Shown: positions 20,625 to 31,187 of the stretch, in pieces
How the letters are laid out: the number at the start of each line of letters is the position of its first letter
Numbering within the stretch: position 1 is the first letter of the stretch
NCBI GenBank assembly: GCA_001179505.1
Contig: CDMY01000759.1
Coordinates: 186,919-232,624, forward strand
Length of the DNA stretch: 45,706 bases
Reading direction: 5' to 3'
Source of the DNA: Vitrella brassicaformis
Taxonomy: Eukaryota; Sar; Vitrellaceae
Program-made: the position numbers and the translations under genes
The notes under the pieces: generated by a model
Told to the model about the DNA's origin: nothing
Database searches by the model: none
Seen by the model: only the letters and a program-made list of their open reading frames with translations

Positions 20625-23600
20625 TCAACAAAACAGACTGGACAAGTGAGTGAGTGAGTGAGTCATCGCGTGATCTTCTTCCTTGCTTGCTTGCTTGCTT
20701 GCTTGCTCACCCACAACACACACACATACGCGACACCAGGCAGGCATCGTTCCCTTCCCGTGCACACAGATGGATACACACAGACAGCACGCCAGGTACC
20801 CCCCACCCCCGCTGCACCGCAGACTAGGTAGGCTATTCAGGTCTGATGCGCTGCATGCGGCCTCCAACGCGTTCCCACTGCTTCTCGTATTCCCTCCTCG
20901 CCCTTCACCGCCGTCCACCTGCTGCTGCAGCTGCTGCCGGGGCACCGCTGGGTGGGGGTGGTGGTTGTGGTTGTGCTTGCGCTTCTTCCGCGCGCAGAGG
21001 TGCTCTGTGTCCGACTCGGTGTCGTCTTTGGGCGCACCTCTGCAACATAACACACACACACAGAGTCCATCAGGTGCTTGGCTGTGACTGTGGGCGTGTG
21101 TGTATATGTGTGTGTGTATGTGTGTGTCTGCCAACGTACCGCTTGCGGCCGCCGCCCACATTGCCATGAGCATCAGGCATCAGCTCGTCACCGTGGCCAG
21201 CTCCTGCAGCAGCAGCCGCAGCAGCTCTCGAGGCCTTCGATGGCACCACATGAGCCAACCCTGCGGAACAGGGACAGAATGGATGGATGGAACTCACATA
21301 TGCACATTTGTGCAGGGTTTCCTCACTCGCTCAGTCACTCACTCACTCACCGTCGTCAATGTCCATATTGTCACCTCGGTCTTCCTGGAGGGAGCGGCCG
21401 GGTGGCCTGAAGAGCTTGCCGGCCAACTCTGCACCAACATCCACAGACGAGAATGGTCACTTTTCGCTGCATGGCCCATGCCGTCTGCCTTTCCTTCCAT
21501 GTGTGTGTATTCACCTCCAGCCTCTTCATGTGCGGCAAACTCTTCCATATCGGTCAACATGCCCACACGACGGCCGCGCGGGGCCGGGGGACGGGGAGGG
21601 GGAGGCATGTCCACGCCGCTCTCGCCCATCGCCTCGCCATCACGCGAGGCCCTGCCATTCTGGCCACCAGCAGCAGCAGCGGCGCCTGCGCGAAAAGGGA
21701 GAGAGGCACAGATGGATTGACGTGTGTGCATTGTGGTTGGTTGGATGCGGACGTCCCTCCCTGCACACCCACTCACCGTCATTGATCTCCATGTGTTCGT
21801 CTGGGTCTCGGAGGAGCGGCTCGCCCAAGAAGCCGAGGCGACGGCGAGGGGGTTGTGGCGGCTCACGGGAGTTGCAGTCCATTCCTGAATTGACACACGC
21901 ATACGAAGGGGGAGAGGCGGGGTCAGTTTGGCTGTCTGTGTGTACAGGCCTTGCGTGTGCGTGTGTTTGCATACCAGCAGCAGCGTCGTCCCCCCTGTAG
22001 TTGTCCATCTCAGCCTCAAGGTCCAGACGCATGGGACGCCCGTGTGGAGGGGGCGGGGGGAGTGGGGGAGGCACTGACAGACAGACAGACAGACAGAGGC
22101 AGACGGCCAACCGGCGTCGGCGAATGAGAGGTATGTGTGTGTGACCGATGGGTGTGTGTGCGTATGTGCTTACTCAGGTCATTCTCCTCAGCCATCTCGT
22201 GCCTGTCCGCAAACAACTTCATGGCCCTTCCGCCACGGGGGGGCGGGGGCGGAACACGGGCAAAGGCGGCACCTGACGGAGGGAGACATACAAATGAGGG
22301 TGAGGAGGAAACACACTTCGAGTGCCTGCCTGCCTGCCTGCCTGCACACGCACCTTCAGCCATCTTGCTACACCATTGTCTGCCCGCTTCCGTCAGGCCG
22401 ATGTTGGGGGCGATAGATCGGTACTCGCGGATCTGCACCAGGCAGGCAGGCAGCAGCCAAGCAGAGCATGAGACAGTAAATGTGTGGAGTGTGCAGCGAT
22501 CCGATCCACACCTCGCTGTATGCCATATCGAACAGGTTCCTGCCCTGCCCATCGTCCACAGCAGCAGCCGCGGCGGCAGCGGCACTGGCGGAGCCTCGGT
22601 TCTGCGTGTATATTTTCTTCTTCAACGCAGCGACCACACACGAGGCTATGCAGCCTGTCCGGGAGACGCCTGTATGGGCAGCAAACAGACATGCAGACAA
22701 GGACACATGTGTGTGTGTGCGTGGGGCGGTGTGTGAATCTGACTGTCCAGTCGGCTGTTAGTTGGTGCAGCCAGTGATGGGCTCTCACTGACTCAAGTGA
22801 CTCACTCACTCACCCGCACGGCAGTGTATTAGCAGGGTGGTGTCGGGATCCTGGAGGGCACCGAGGCAGTAGTCGATGGCTGCGACTCCAGCTGTCGCGA
22901 AGTTGTGCACCGCGTCCTCACTGCCATCCTGCACACACACAGAGAATGAGATATCGACTGCCCGTCCTTCTGCGTGTGTGTGTGTCTGTGTGGTGTTTGT
23001 CCGCCCACCTTCATATCTTTGACGTCATAGAAGGTCACGTGCGGCAGGTCGTCGCGCCTCGACTTGCACACATAGTCGCCCCCCGACGTGTCCGCTGCCG
23101 CCAAGTTGCACACATGGGTGACCGTAGCCGACTTGAGAAACTGACAGATGGACAGACAAGCAAAGACAGGAATGTGTCACCACAGATGCCGATATCGCCC
23201 TCAGCACACAGGGGTGCGTGAATTACCTACCTCAGTGTCATGCGCGGCCTCCTTGCTCCCTATGAGGAGCCTCCCCTTGGCCATGCCCAGATCATAGATC
23301 CGCACGACGTTCCTCCTAGAGCAGACACACATAGAGAAGGATGATTTGTATGGTCGTCTGCTGCCGTCCCCATTGCTAACGCATCGCACGTACTCTTGCT
23401 TGTGATCGAATATGGTGTTGGTCAGCGGGTCCGTGCGGTCCATCTTGTTGGTGCGGTTGCCCTTGGGCGACGGGCGACTCTCTTCTAGAAGAAAGAAGAG
23501 TCCGTTCGGTTCGTTCCCTCCCCCTCGCCCATTCACTCACTCACCAGCCGGTGCGTCAACGTCTGCATCCGTATCGATACACAACCCCAACCCTCCCACT

Positions 23601-23823
23601 CGACGACGGCATGGCGGGTCTACAGTCGGTCAACGAAGGACAGACAAGAAGCCCACAGCCAGCAATCATCCCGCCTCCCGCATGCATGACTGGCTTGAAC
23701 CTCACCAGGTCTCTTGGGTGAGTCCTGTCGGCCCAGTCGGGGTGGGCTCCTTGGCGGGCTCCTGGGCCGGCTCCTGTGCCTGCTGCTGGGCGGTGTGTCA
23801 ATGGCTAGGGAAGGCCGCTTCAT
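20625..23823 (-). CDS. Dual-specificity protein phosphatase with long modular Pro-rich tail
   Basis: The catalytic part is encoded around 23530-22600: RIYDLGMAKGRLLIGSKEAA, HVCNLAAADT, VTFYDVKDMKDG (likely general-acid region), HNFATAGVAAIDYC and the P-loop LIHCRAGVSRTGC with catalytic Cys and Arg (split by an intron near 22813). It should hydrolyse phospho-Tyr/Ser/Thr or a related phospho-substrate. After a poly-Ala stretch comes a tail of about 350 residues. It holds five or so exon-sized units of PPxPxGR plus an acidic EM/DM element, then a basic KKRKHNHNHHPH segment ending at 20625. The first in-frame ATG I can place is 23823 (MKRPSLAID). The frame continues through an intron into an upstream exon with a signal-like segment, so the true start may be further out. 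Two candidate last introns keep the same stop. Confidence 0.75.
20682..20707. repeat. (CTTG)n tandem repeat
   Basis: About six CTTG units lie near the 3' end of the phosphatase gene, in a probable intron. Confidence 0.85.
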
Positions 23824-23936
23824 CCTCACTGCCAGGAGCTGCATATGCAACAGCCAAAACACCGCTCAGCAGATACGTTTGCATGCGTCACGAAGCACTG
23901 TCATACACAAGGAATGCAGTGTCGGCGACCACTCAC

Positions 23937-24120
23937 CGATGCTGTCCGTGGCTGCCGCTTGCCTGTCAGTCCTCCTTGCGCGTTGTGCTCCCTTCTTCTG
24001 CGAGAGGGTGACAAGGCGAGCGCTCCGAGCGGCGCAAGCAACACTGCCAGCGCAACGCAGCGAGATTGAGGCCTACTGCCTGTCTTCCAGACACGGGCAG
24101 CTACTAGGACCACACTCGCG
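23937..24120 (-). other. Probable 5' exon of the phosphatase gene with signal-like sequence
   Basis: On the minus strand this frame encodes CVALAVLLAPLGALALSPSRRRRE and ends at a good donor (ATCG/GTGAGT at 23937). The next exon (acceptor ATATGCAG) continues it in phase as LLAVRMKRPSLAID. No in-frame ATG follows the upstream stop near 24170, so a further exon or another start must exist. If real, the phosphatase enters the secretory or plastid route. Confidence 0.45.
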
Positions 24121-24178
24121 CACACAGAACTCCAGCAGAAATTGCTGTGAAACAAACATGAATCCTAAAGCCGAATAC

Positions 24179-24188
24179 AAGCTCGCAG
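24179..24188 (+). promoter_or_regulatory. AAGCTCGCAG motif upstream of the clamp-loader gene
   Basis: This exact 10-mer lies 177 bp before the ATG at 24365, in the sense orientation, within the divergent region shared with the phosphatase. Confidence 0.55.
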
Positions 24189-24364
24189 AGTTTGTGACGA
24201 TGGTGACAATAGCGCACTGTTCTCTGCTGCGCACATACCCTTTCTCGAGTCGTTTGCAGCGATCGCGGATCACCTGTGTTGCCGGATGGGTGAATCGTAG
24301 TGTACACAACGCGATGGAGTGAGTGGACATCGAAGACAGCCTCCCAGGCCTCTTGTCCGCCGCA

Positions 24365-27300
24365 ATGGAGGGAGCAGAAGGTGCATCTGCAGCGGCCCAT
24401 CCATCAGATGCCGACGGCGTCCATGATCAGCCGATGCCGCCGCAACACGAGCCGGAGCCGACAGAAGAGCAGAAGCCAGCAGCAGTAGAGGAGGAGGAGG
24501 AGCAGCAGCAGCCACACGACCAGCCCGCACACCCTTCATCGGGTGACGCTGACGTCATGATGGATCTCACCGACGACCAAGATGCCGCACATGCACCAGC
24601 ACAGGCACCGGCACCAGCACCAGCAGCCGACAAGGCGCCGCACACGGGCCGTCAGAGGACCATCAATGAGATGCTTGGCTGGCCTGAGAGCAAGACAGAC
24701 GACCAGGAGGGAGGGAAGAAGCGAGCGGCTGACGGCGATGTGGTCGACGGGAAGCCCAAGAAGCGCAAGAAGGCGGCGGGCAAGCAGAAGGGTGGAGAGG
24801 CCAAACCCAAGGGGGCCAAGGGGGCGGCCAAGGGCAAGCCCTCCCCATCGGCAGACCAGCCACCATCGCATGCTGCCGCCGATGACGGTCCCCAGCCATC
24901 CCAGCCAGCCGACCCACCACAGGCGGCTACTGCGGCTGCAGGGTCGTCATCGTTCCAACCGGCGGCTGCCAAGCCACACCCCTTCTTCGATCCGTCCCAC
25001 TATCAGAGCGCTGAGGTGCAGGCGGAGATGCGCAAGGGCGGCAAGAAGGACAACAAGAAGAAGAAGGACAAGGACGATGGCCCTCCAGAGGGCAAAGGGG
25101 GCGGCGAGGGGGGTGGTGCCGGCGAGAAGAAGGACAAGAAGGCCAAGAAGGCCAAGGCGGCCCCCAAGAGGAAGAAAGCAGCCAAGGCCAAAGACAAAGC
25201 GGCCGATGACAACAAGAAGAAGAGGAAACAGGCGCCGACCCTGTCCACGGCCAAGAAGGCCACCGACGAAACAAGCGCCGACGCTCCAGTCCTACCAGCG
25301 CCCCCAGCAGCAGCTGCAGCAGCGGCAGAGCAGCCGATCCTGATCGAGTCGCCAGCCAAAGGAGAGCAGCCGAGGCTGCCCTTCTTCTCACTATCGGTCA
25401 AGCGCGGCGACGGGGGGCAGATGCAGCTGGGCGGCATGATGCAGACGATCGGCCACACCGTCAAGAGCACCATGCCCGTCACAGACCCGCCAGAGTGGCC
25501 GACCCACATACGGCCGAGTGCCCAAGACAACGAGGCGCAGAGCGGAGCCATCGCAGCCATGGCTGAGGGGCGGGTGCCGTCGCTCCCCGGCACTGGCAAA
25601 AAGGGGCCCATGTCAGAGCGCCTCCTCTCCTTCCCCCCAGCTCAAGACGACGACCACGCCACCGCTTCCCAGCAGCCGGCATCAGCAGATGAGAGCCTTC
25701 TCTCTTCTCGTTTTGCCACCATCTTGGCGCAGGTGCGGCAGGAGGAGCAGATCGACATCACCGACAGCCCGCCGTCGCAGCCACAGCCGGTGGAGCAGGA
25801 GCAGCCGTCAGCAGGGGAGCTGTCGGACGACGCCAAGAGGGCCATTGGCGAGGTGGTTGCGCGCATTGTGCGGGGCAGTGGTGTTGGGATGGATACGGGC
25901 GCAAGGATGGGTGACGGCGGTGGCGGTGGCGGTGGTAGTGAGGGAGGTGATAGTGCGGGAGATGGTGAGGTAGCGTGGGCCATGCGGCTGGTGGAGCGGC
26001 TGTGCAAGCGGAGGGCCGCCGCCGCCGCCGCCGCTGCTGGTGGATCAGCATCGGGGACACCGCTGTGGAGTGCTGTGTACAGGTAGGTAGGTGGGTGGGC
26101 ATGCATGGCAAGAGAGGGAGGGAGGGGAATGTGTATGTGGGTATGTGTGTTCTATAGTGTGGAGGAAGTGGACGATTGGTTAGGTGACCCCGACAGCGTC
26201 GCGACCCTCCTGCAGTTCTTCAACGACTGCAAAGACCGTATCACCGACGCGCAGGAGGCAGCACGTGAGCGACACTCGCCATTATCGGCCACCACACATC
26301 CACAACCACCGACCACCTCGTCCATATCGAGTAGCCACCTGCTGTGCCCTTGTTGTGACAGAGCTGCGTCGTCACGAGTCGTACGATTGGTTGGATGACG
26401 GCGACTTCGTGCCTGAGGAGCCGCTGCGCGGGCGGCGTGGGCCGCCTCCCTCGGTGCTCTACGTTCATGGCCCCCCTGGCTGCGGCAAGACCGCCCTGGT
26501 GCAGCTGTGCGCAAAGATAGCTGGCTTCCAGGTAAACAAAAGGAGTCATGTCACCTCATGAGTGGGTACATGGGTGTGGCAAGTGCGGTGTGTGGTGTGG
26601 CTGATCAGGTCGATAGTGTAGATCCTTCTGAGTTGGTGGATTCCTCCGTTTTGACGAAGCGCTTCGAGGCGGCCAAATGCCAAGACATACGACGGGTAGG
26701 CAGGGCACACACACACAGGCACCATGCAGGCAAAGCACCCCACCACATCTCTCCTGTCGCCCTTGTTTCGTTGCAGCAGCCCCCACCAAGGCCATCCGCC
26801 GCTGCCCTCCTCTTCCCCCCTCCTGGCCCCCCTCGCCGGCCCCCCCGCCCCGCTCGCCCGGCTCGAACACGCAACAGCCCCCTGATATCCATCGACGAGG
26901 AGCCGGAGGACCTCGACGGCCACGATGGGCCCGACATCGACATGGCCCCCCGTCGGCGGAAGCGGGGCAAGAACAAGAAGAAGCCAGCCGACAGCAGTGA
27001 CGATGAGTGGGTGGGCGAGGGAGATGGAGATGGAGATGAGAGTGAATATGGCCATGACGACGAGGCGCCAAAGGCCCGCGCCAAGGGCAAGGGCAAGGGG
27101 AGAGGGAAGAGCAAGGCGAAGGCCAAGCCCAAGGGGCAGCTGGGCATCCTGGGCTTCCTCAAGATGCCACAAAAGAAGGAACCTCAGAGAGGGGGAGAGG
27201 AGGGTGAGGGAGAGGGCAAGAGTGAGGGGGCGGGTGCGCCGGTGGTGGCCATCAAGGAGGCCTCAGATGAGGGCGACGACGAGCAGCTGCCCGCCAAGAA

Positions 27301-29796
27301 GAAGAAGAGACGACGGCTCAAAAGGCAGGGTAAACACCTGAGCACCAGCAAGCATCTCGTCTCTTCACTCTCTATGTCTGGTATCCCATGGATCGATGTA
27401 TGCAGTGTCTGATTCGGATCACCACGATGCTGCCGAGGATCGCGACCAAGAGCAAAAGCACCAGCAGGCCGCAGCAGCTGAAATCGCATCCGATGCAGCC
27501 CGCTCCCAGCAGCCATCGTCGCCCTCATTCCGGCTGCTTCTGGTGGACGACACGGATACCCTCTCCCCCAAGAACCTCCCCGCCCTCCACAGGCTCACCC
27601 AGCACAACCCCACCGTGCCGGTGGTGCTCATCGGCGGCGGCCAGCCGTCCATCATCCCCCCCGCTTTCAGCTCCTTCACGTCATTCCGCGTCCCTCCGCC
27701 GTCTCCCCGTCTCGCCGCTGCGTTGCTGGCCGCTCTCGTGCTCATTGAGAAGACACGCACCGAGGGAACACCGCACAGCGATCTGGCGCAGTGGCCGCCT
27801 GTGGCGCGATTCCTGGCTGCCCCGTTCAAGGGCGACGTGCGGCGGCTCCTGAACCAGACGCACCTGGCCATGGCGCAGAGCAGCGGGATGAGCGTGGAGC
27901 GCATTGTCGACGTGATCACGGCTCTCCCCTTCTCGACTCTTGCTGGCGCGTTGAGGAGTGGAGGTGGGGTGTCGGAGGGATCGCGTGACGAGCAGATGTG
28001 GTGGGCCGTCGAGGAGATCCGCGCCGCCGAGGCCATCCCTGTGTCGACTGACGATGACATGCCCCCACTGCCCTTCAGCCCTTCCCCTGCCTTCATCTCA
28101 CCCCCGATCGACGAGCCCGCGACGCACACCACAGACGCAGTGCGGCCCCGAGGTGGCATGGAGCCGCTCTGGGTGGGGGCACCATCACCAGCTGACATCG
28201 ACAGTGACACGCTGGAAGCAATGACGTCCTGTGCTGACATGTGGGTGCACATCGATGTGTGCGAGTCTCGGCTGCGGCGTGCGTACGGTGGTGAGGGGTG
28301 GGTGGGGGGAGTGGCGGAGGGCGATAGGGACAAGAGCCCCAATGGGGGTGGGGCTGGGGGTGTCGCGCAACTCGATGAGGAGCAGGAGACGGAGTTGGAC
28401 ACCGAGAAGGCGGCCAATGCGGCCCTGCAGAGGGGGCGGTGGCAGCTGGTGTACTCGAGACACGACTACCTCCGCAACATGGCAGAGACCCCGGCGGCAC
28501 ATGGTAGGCAAGCAGCCACTGGGGGAAATGTCACACATACACACATGTGTTGTCATTCTTCCTATTTGCTGTTTGTGCAGCGTCTTGGCGCATAGAGGAG
28601 TGGAGCGCAGCGATGCAGTTGTCGATAATGAGCACGCTCTCCACACCCTCAGCCCAACAGGAGGACAAGGAGGGAGGGGGGCAGACCGACCCCGCCACTC
28701 TGTGGCTGCCTCGCCTGCAGACACTGCCGCCGTCGCCCGGGCACCTCCCAGGTGCGTCCATAGCACAGAACACGACACAACGAGCTCCATCCACTGCATG
28801 TCTGTCTGTCCTCATGTCGCCTTTCCTCATGTAGTAGCGGCCAACCCCCTGCACCATCTCTCCGTGGGCATCCTGTGCCCCCCCTCCCGCTCGCCCAAAC
28901 CCGTCCCCTCCAGCAGCGCCTTCTTCGACGCCTTCACGTCCTACCTCCCACTCATGGCCGGCATCGCCCGTCTGGACTCTGAGCCACACGCAAAGGAGCG
29001 GCAGTTCATGACCCAGTGGCTGAGCGCCTTCAGAAAGCCGGACAATGAGGACGGGTTTGACGACGAGGGGAGCGAGGAGGGAGGGGTGCGGACCAGGGCC
29101 ATGAAGGAGAGAGATCGAGACCGGGGCAACGGCAATGGGCGGCCGGACGGAGAGGCCATGCGGTGAGAAGGGAGGGAGGGAGAGAGGGAGGATGTCTCGC
29201 TGCGATTGTGGCTTTTGGTTGATTTTTCTCCCTGTTTGTCTCTCTCTATCCTGTCGTGGTCATCATTCATTCATTCATTCGTTCATTGCAGCAAGCAGAC
29301 GAGCGCTCTGGCGAGGAAAGTAGCAACAAAGCAGCAGAAGAGCCATGCGGTACGCGAACGGCACAACACATAACATATATACAACACATTCACACAATAG
29401 TACCGACCGACCCTTTGTTCTTCCTTTCATCTGCAGCTAGAGCTTGGCCACCTGATGGCCCACCTCGACACCCGCTTCCCCCGCGCCGCCCGAGCCATCA
29501 GCACTACCGATGCTGGCAGGAGAGACCGAGACCGAGCAGATGTGGTCATGACGCCCAGCCAAGACGACGCGTCGGGGCTGAGCGGAGGGGAGGGGGAGAG
29601 CGAGATCCCCTCACACCACCACGACGCGAGTGAGAATGACGCCCCGATCGCTCCTGTAGATGTGGCGCAGCTGTCGAGCGACGCGCAGATGCTGTTCGGG
29701 CCTGACATAGAGCGCGAGAATCAGGCGCTGAGGGAGGGGGGGCAGCAGGCTGGTGCCGAGGGAAGGGAGCGAGGAGGAGGGGAGGGGGCGGGGTGA
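24365..29796 (+). CDS. ELG1/ATAD5-like clamp loader large subunit (AAA+ ATPase)
   Basis: Ten phase-consistent exons (24365-26082, 26158-26264, 26362-26531, 26609-26695, 26777-27329, 27406-28503, 28581-28751, 28835-29162, 29292-29349, 29437-29796) give about 1549 aa. The 570-residue N-terminus is Ala/Pro/Lys-rich and disordered, with basic nuclear-localisation-like runs. Walker A is VLYVHGPPGCGKTALVQLC (near 26460), Walker B LLLVDDTDTL (near 27538), then a sensor-like VPVVLIGGG and a C-terminal helical collar. The spacing and the charged insert between Walker A and B fit ELG1/ATAD5, which unloads PCNA in an RFC-like complex; RFC1 or CTF18 are less likely because no BRCT or CTF18 hallmark is seen. 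Two QxxIxx(F/M)L sequences (QRTINEML near 24650, QLGILGFL near 27140) resemble PCNA-interacting boxes. The ATG at 24365 is the first in-frame ATG of the long exon. Confidence 0.75.
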
Positions 29797-29967
29797 TCGG
29801 ACATGTTGCATTGCAGAATGGACGGACGGTAGATGCTTCAATGAATAGCGCTTGTGTGACCTCAAAAGGCGTCGAACAACCACGCCAAGTGCATCTTTGC
29901 GCGCTTGGCGTTGGCTCGAACGCTTTGCGGTCGACAAGAAAACGCCTTGCCCCTTGAGCTGAGTCCA
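29797..29967. other. Short intergenic region
   Basis: Only 171 bp lie between two genes on the same strand. It contains a partly self-complementary stretch around AAGTGCATCTTTGCGCGCTTGG near 29887. No AAGCTCGCAG motif. Confidence 0.35.
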
Positions 29968-30591
29968 ATGGCATTCCTCAGAGCCGTTTTCTGTCTTCTG
30001 GCGCTCTCCGTCGCCACCCTTGCTGCGCCCTCGGCCGACCCCTCGGCGGACGTGCTGGAGGTTAGCGTTCGCGAGACTTCGGCTGGCAAGTACATGATCG
30101 GTGTGACGCTGGAAACGTCTGACGTGGACTGCACACACTACGCCAACTGGTGAGCCAGGAGAAAACAGACCAACCGAGCAGCTGTGCTGCCGCCGGTAAC
30201 CTCTCCCTCTGCCTCTCTGTTCGCTTCAGGTGGGAGGTGCTCAGTGAGGACGGTAAGGCAGCACACCGACCACACCAGAATAGGCACACCCTACGGCCTC
30301 CCCTCCCCCTTTGCGCGTGCTGCAGGCGAGCTGCTGTACCGTCGCATCCTTCGTCACAGCCACGCCGCCACCCAGCCCTTCACCCGCTACTCCGAGGACG
30401 ACGTGTCGCTCGAGGAGGACCAGGAGATCATCGTGCGTGCCCACATGCACGTGGACGGCAAGGAGCTCTACCCCGACAGTCAGGTCCTCAAGGGCAGCGC
30501 CAAGGCGGGGTTCGCAAAAGCCACGCTGGAGAAGAACTTTGCTGCCGCTGTGGAGAAGGAGGGGCCGCAGGCCGAGGGCTGCCTGTATTGA
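29968..30591 (+). CDS. Small secreted protein of unknown function
   Basis: Exons 29968-30149, 30230-30252 and 30326-30591 keep phase and give about 156 aa. The start ATG is followed by a textbook signal peptide (FLRAVFCLLALSVATLA, with a likely cut after APS or nearby). The mature part reads VLEVSVRETSAGKYMIGVTLE, then CTHYANWWEVLSEDGELLYRR, and ends in EGCLY, with two Cys. The beta-rich, alternating pattern suggests a small sandwich-like domain. A 23-nt microexon encodes WEVLSEDG. I do not recognise the family. Confidence 0.7.
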
Positions 30592-31187
30592 TGATTACGC
30601 GTCGGGAGTCTGAGGCCAGCCAGAAGAAGGCTTCCGAAGTGGAGCTATCTATAGTTGCATTGCACACAGTCATGGTTTTTGCGTCTGGTTTTCGCCACGG
30701 AGGGATGTGTACAGAGGTTAGCAAAGAGCATCTTATTGGGTGGGGTGGTGCAAATGCACGTACTTAGAGGCAGGCGGGGGTGGGTGGGGGTCTGAGAGGG
30801 TGTGGCTGGCTGGCTGGCTGGTGCCACTCGCTGTCTTGCTGGATCGTTCTATTCTGGTCTGTCTGTTTGCGATGCTATGCGGCTGTGTCGATAGGTAAGA
30901 CGTGCACATCGATAAGTGTTTCGTTGCTCTCTCCTGCTCCGACCCGACACACTTGGCTTGGCTTACATTACATTCAATGCATTGTGTGTGTCTGGAAATT
31001 ATATGGCTGGTCATATCAATGTCAGCGCATCACTGACGGCGAGAACTGATAAGTCCGACTCAGATCTGACCATTCATTTGACCACACAGACCCCCATTGC
31101 AGCGGGGTTCACAAAACGTAAACAGAACTTGAAGGGCGAGGAGAAGGGGAGGTAGAGAACGTCGTGAGGCACCTGTCTGTCTACAAA
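30592..31187. other. Intergenic region
   Basis: About 600 bp with (GGCT)n near 30807 and no recognisable gene or RNA. It separates two genes on the same strand and must contain the carrier gene promoter. No AAGCTCGCAG motif found. Confidence 0.4.

Noticed and set aside
21287-22000. 237-codon frame on the plus strand
   Set aside because: It is antisense to the phosphatase tail exons and mirrors their splice sites; no start or domain.
24582-25343. 253-codon frame, Arg-rich, on the plus strand
   Set aside because: It is a shifted frame of the clamp-loader first exon; its repeats simply reflect Lys codons of the real frame.
27419-28417. 332-codon open frame on the minus strand
   Set aside because: It lies antisense to the large clamp-loader exon, whose frame, motifs and splice sites are well supported; GC-rich sequence commonly leaves long antisense frames.
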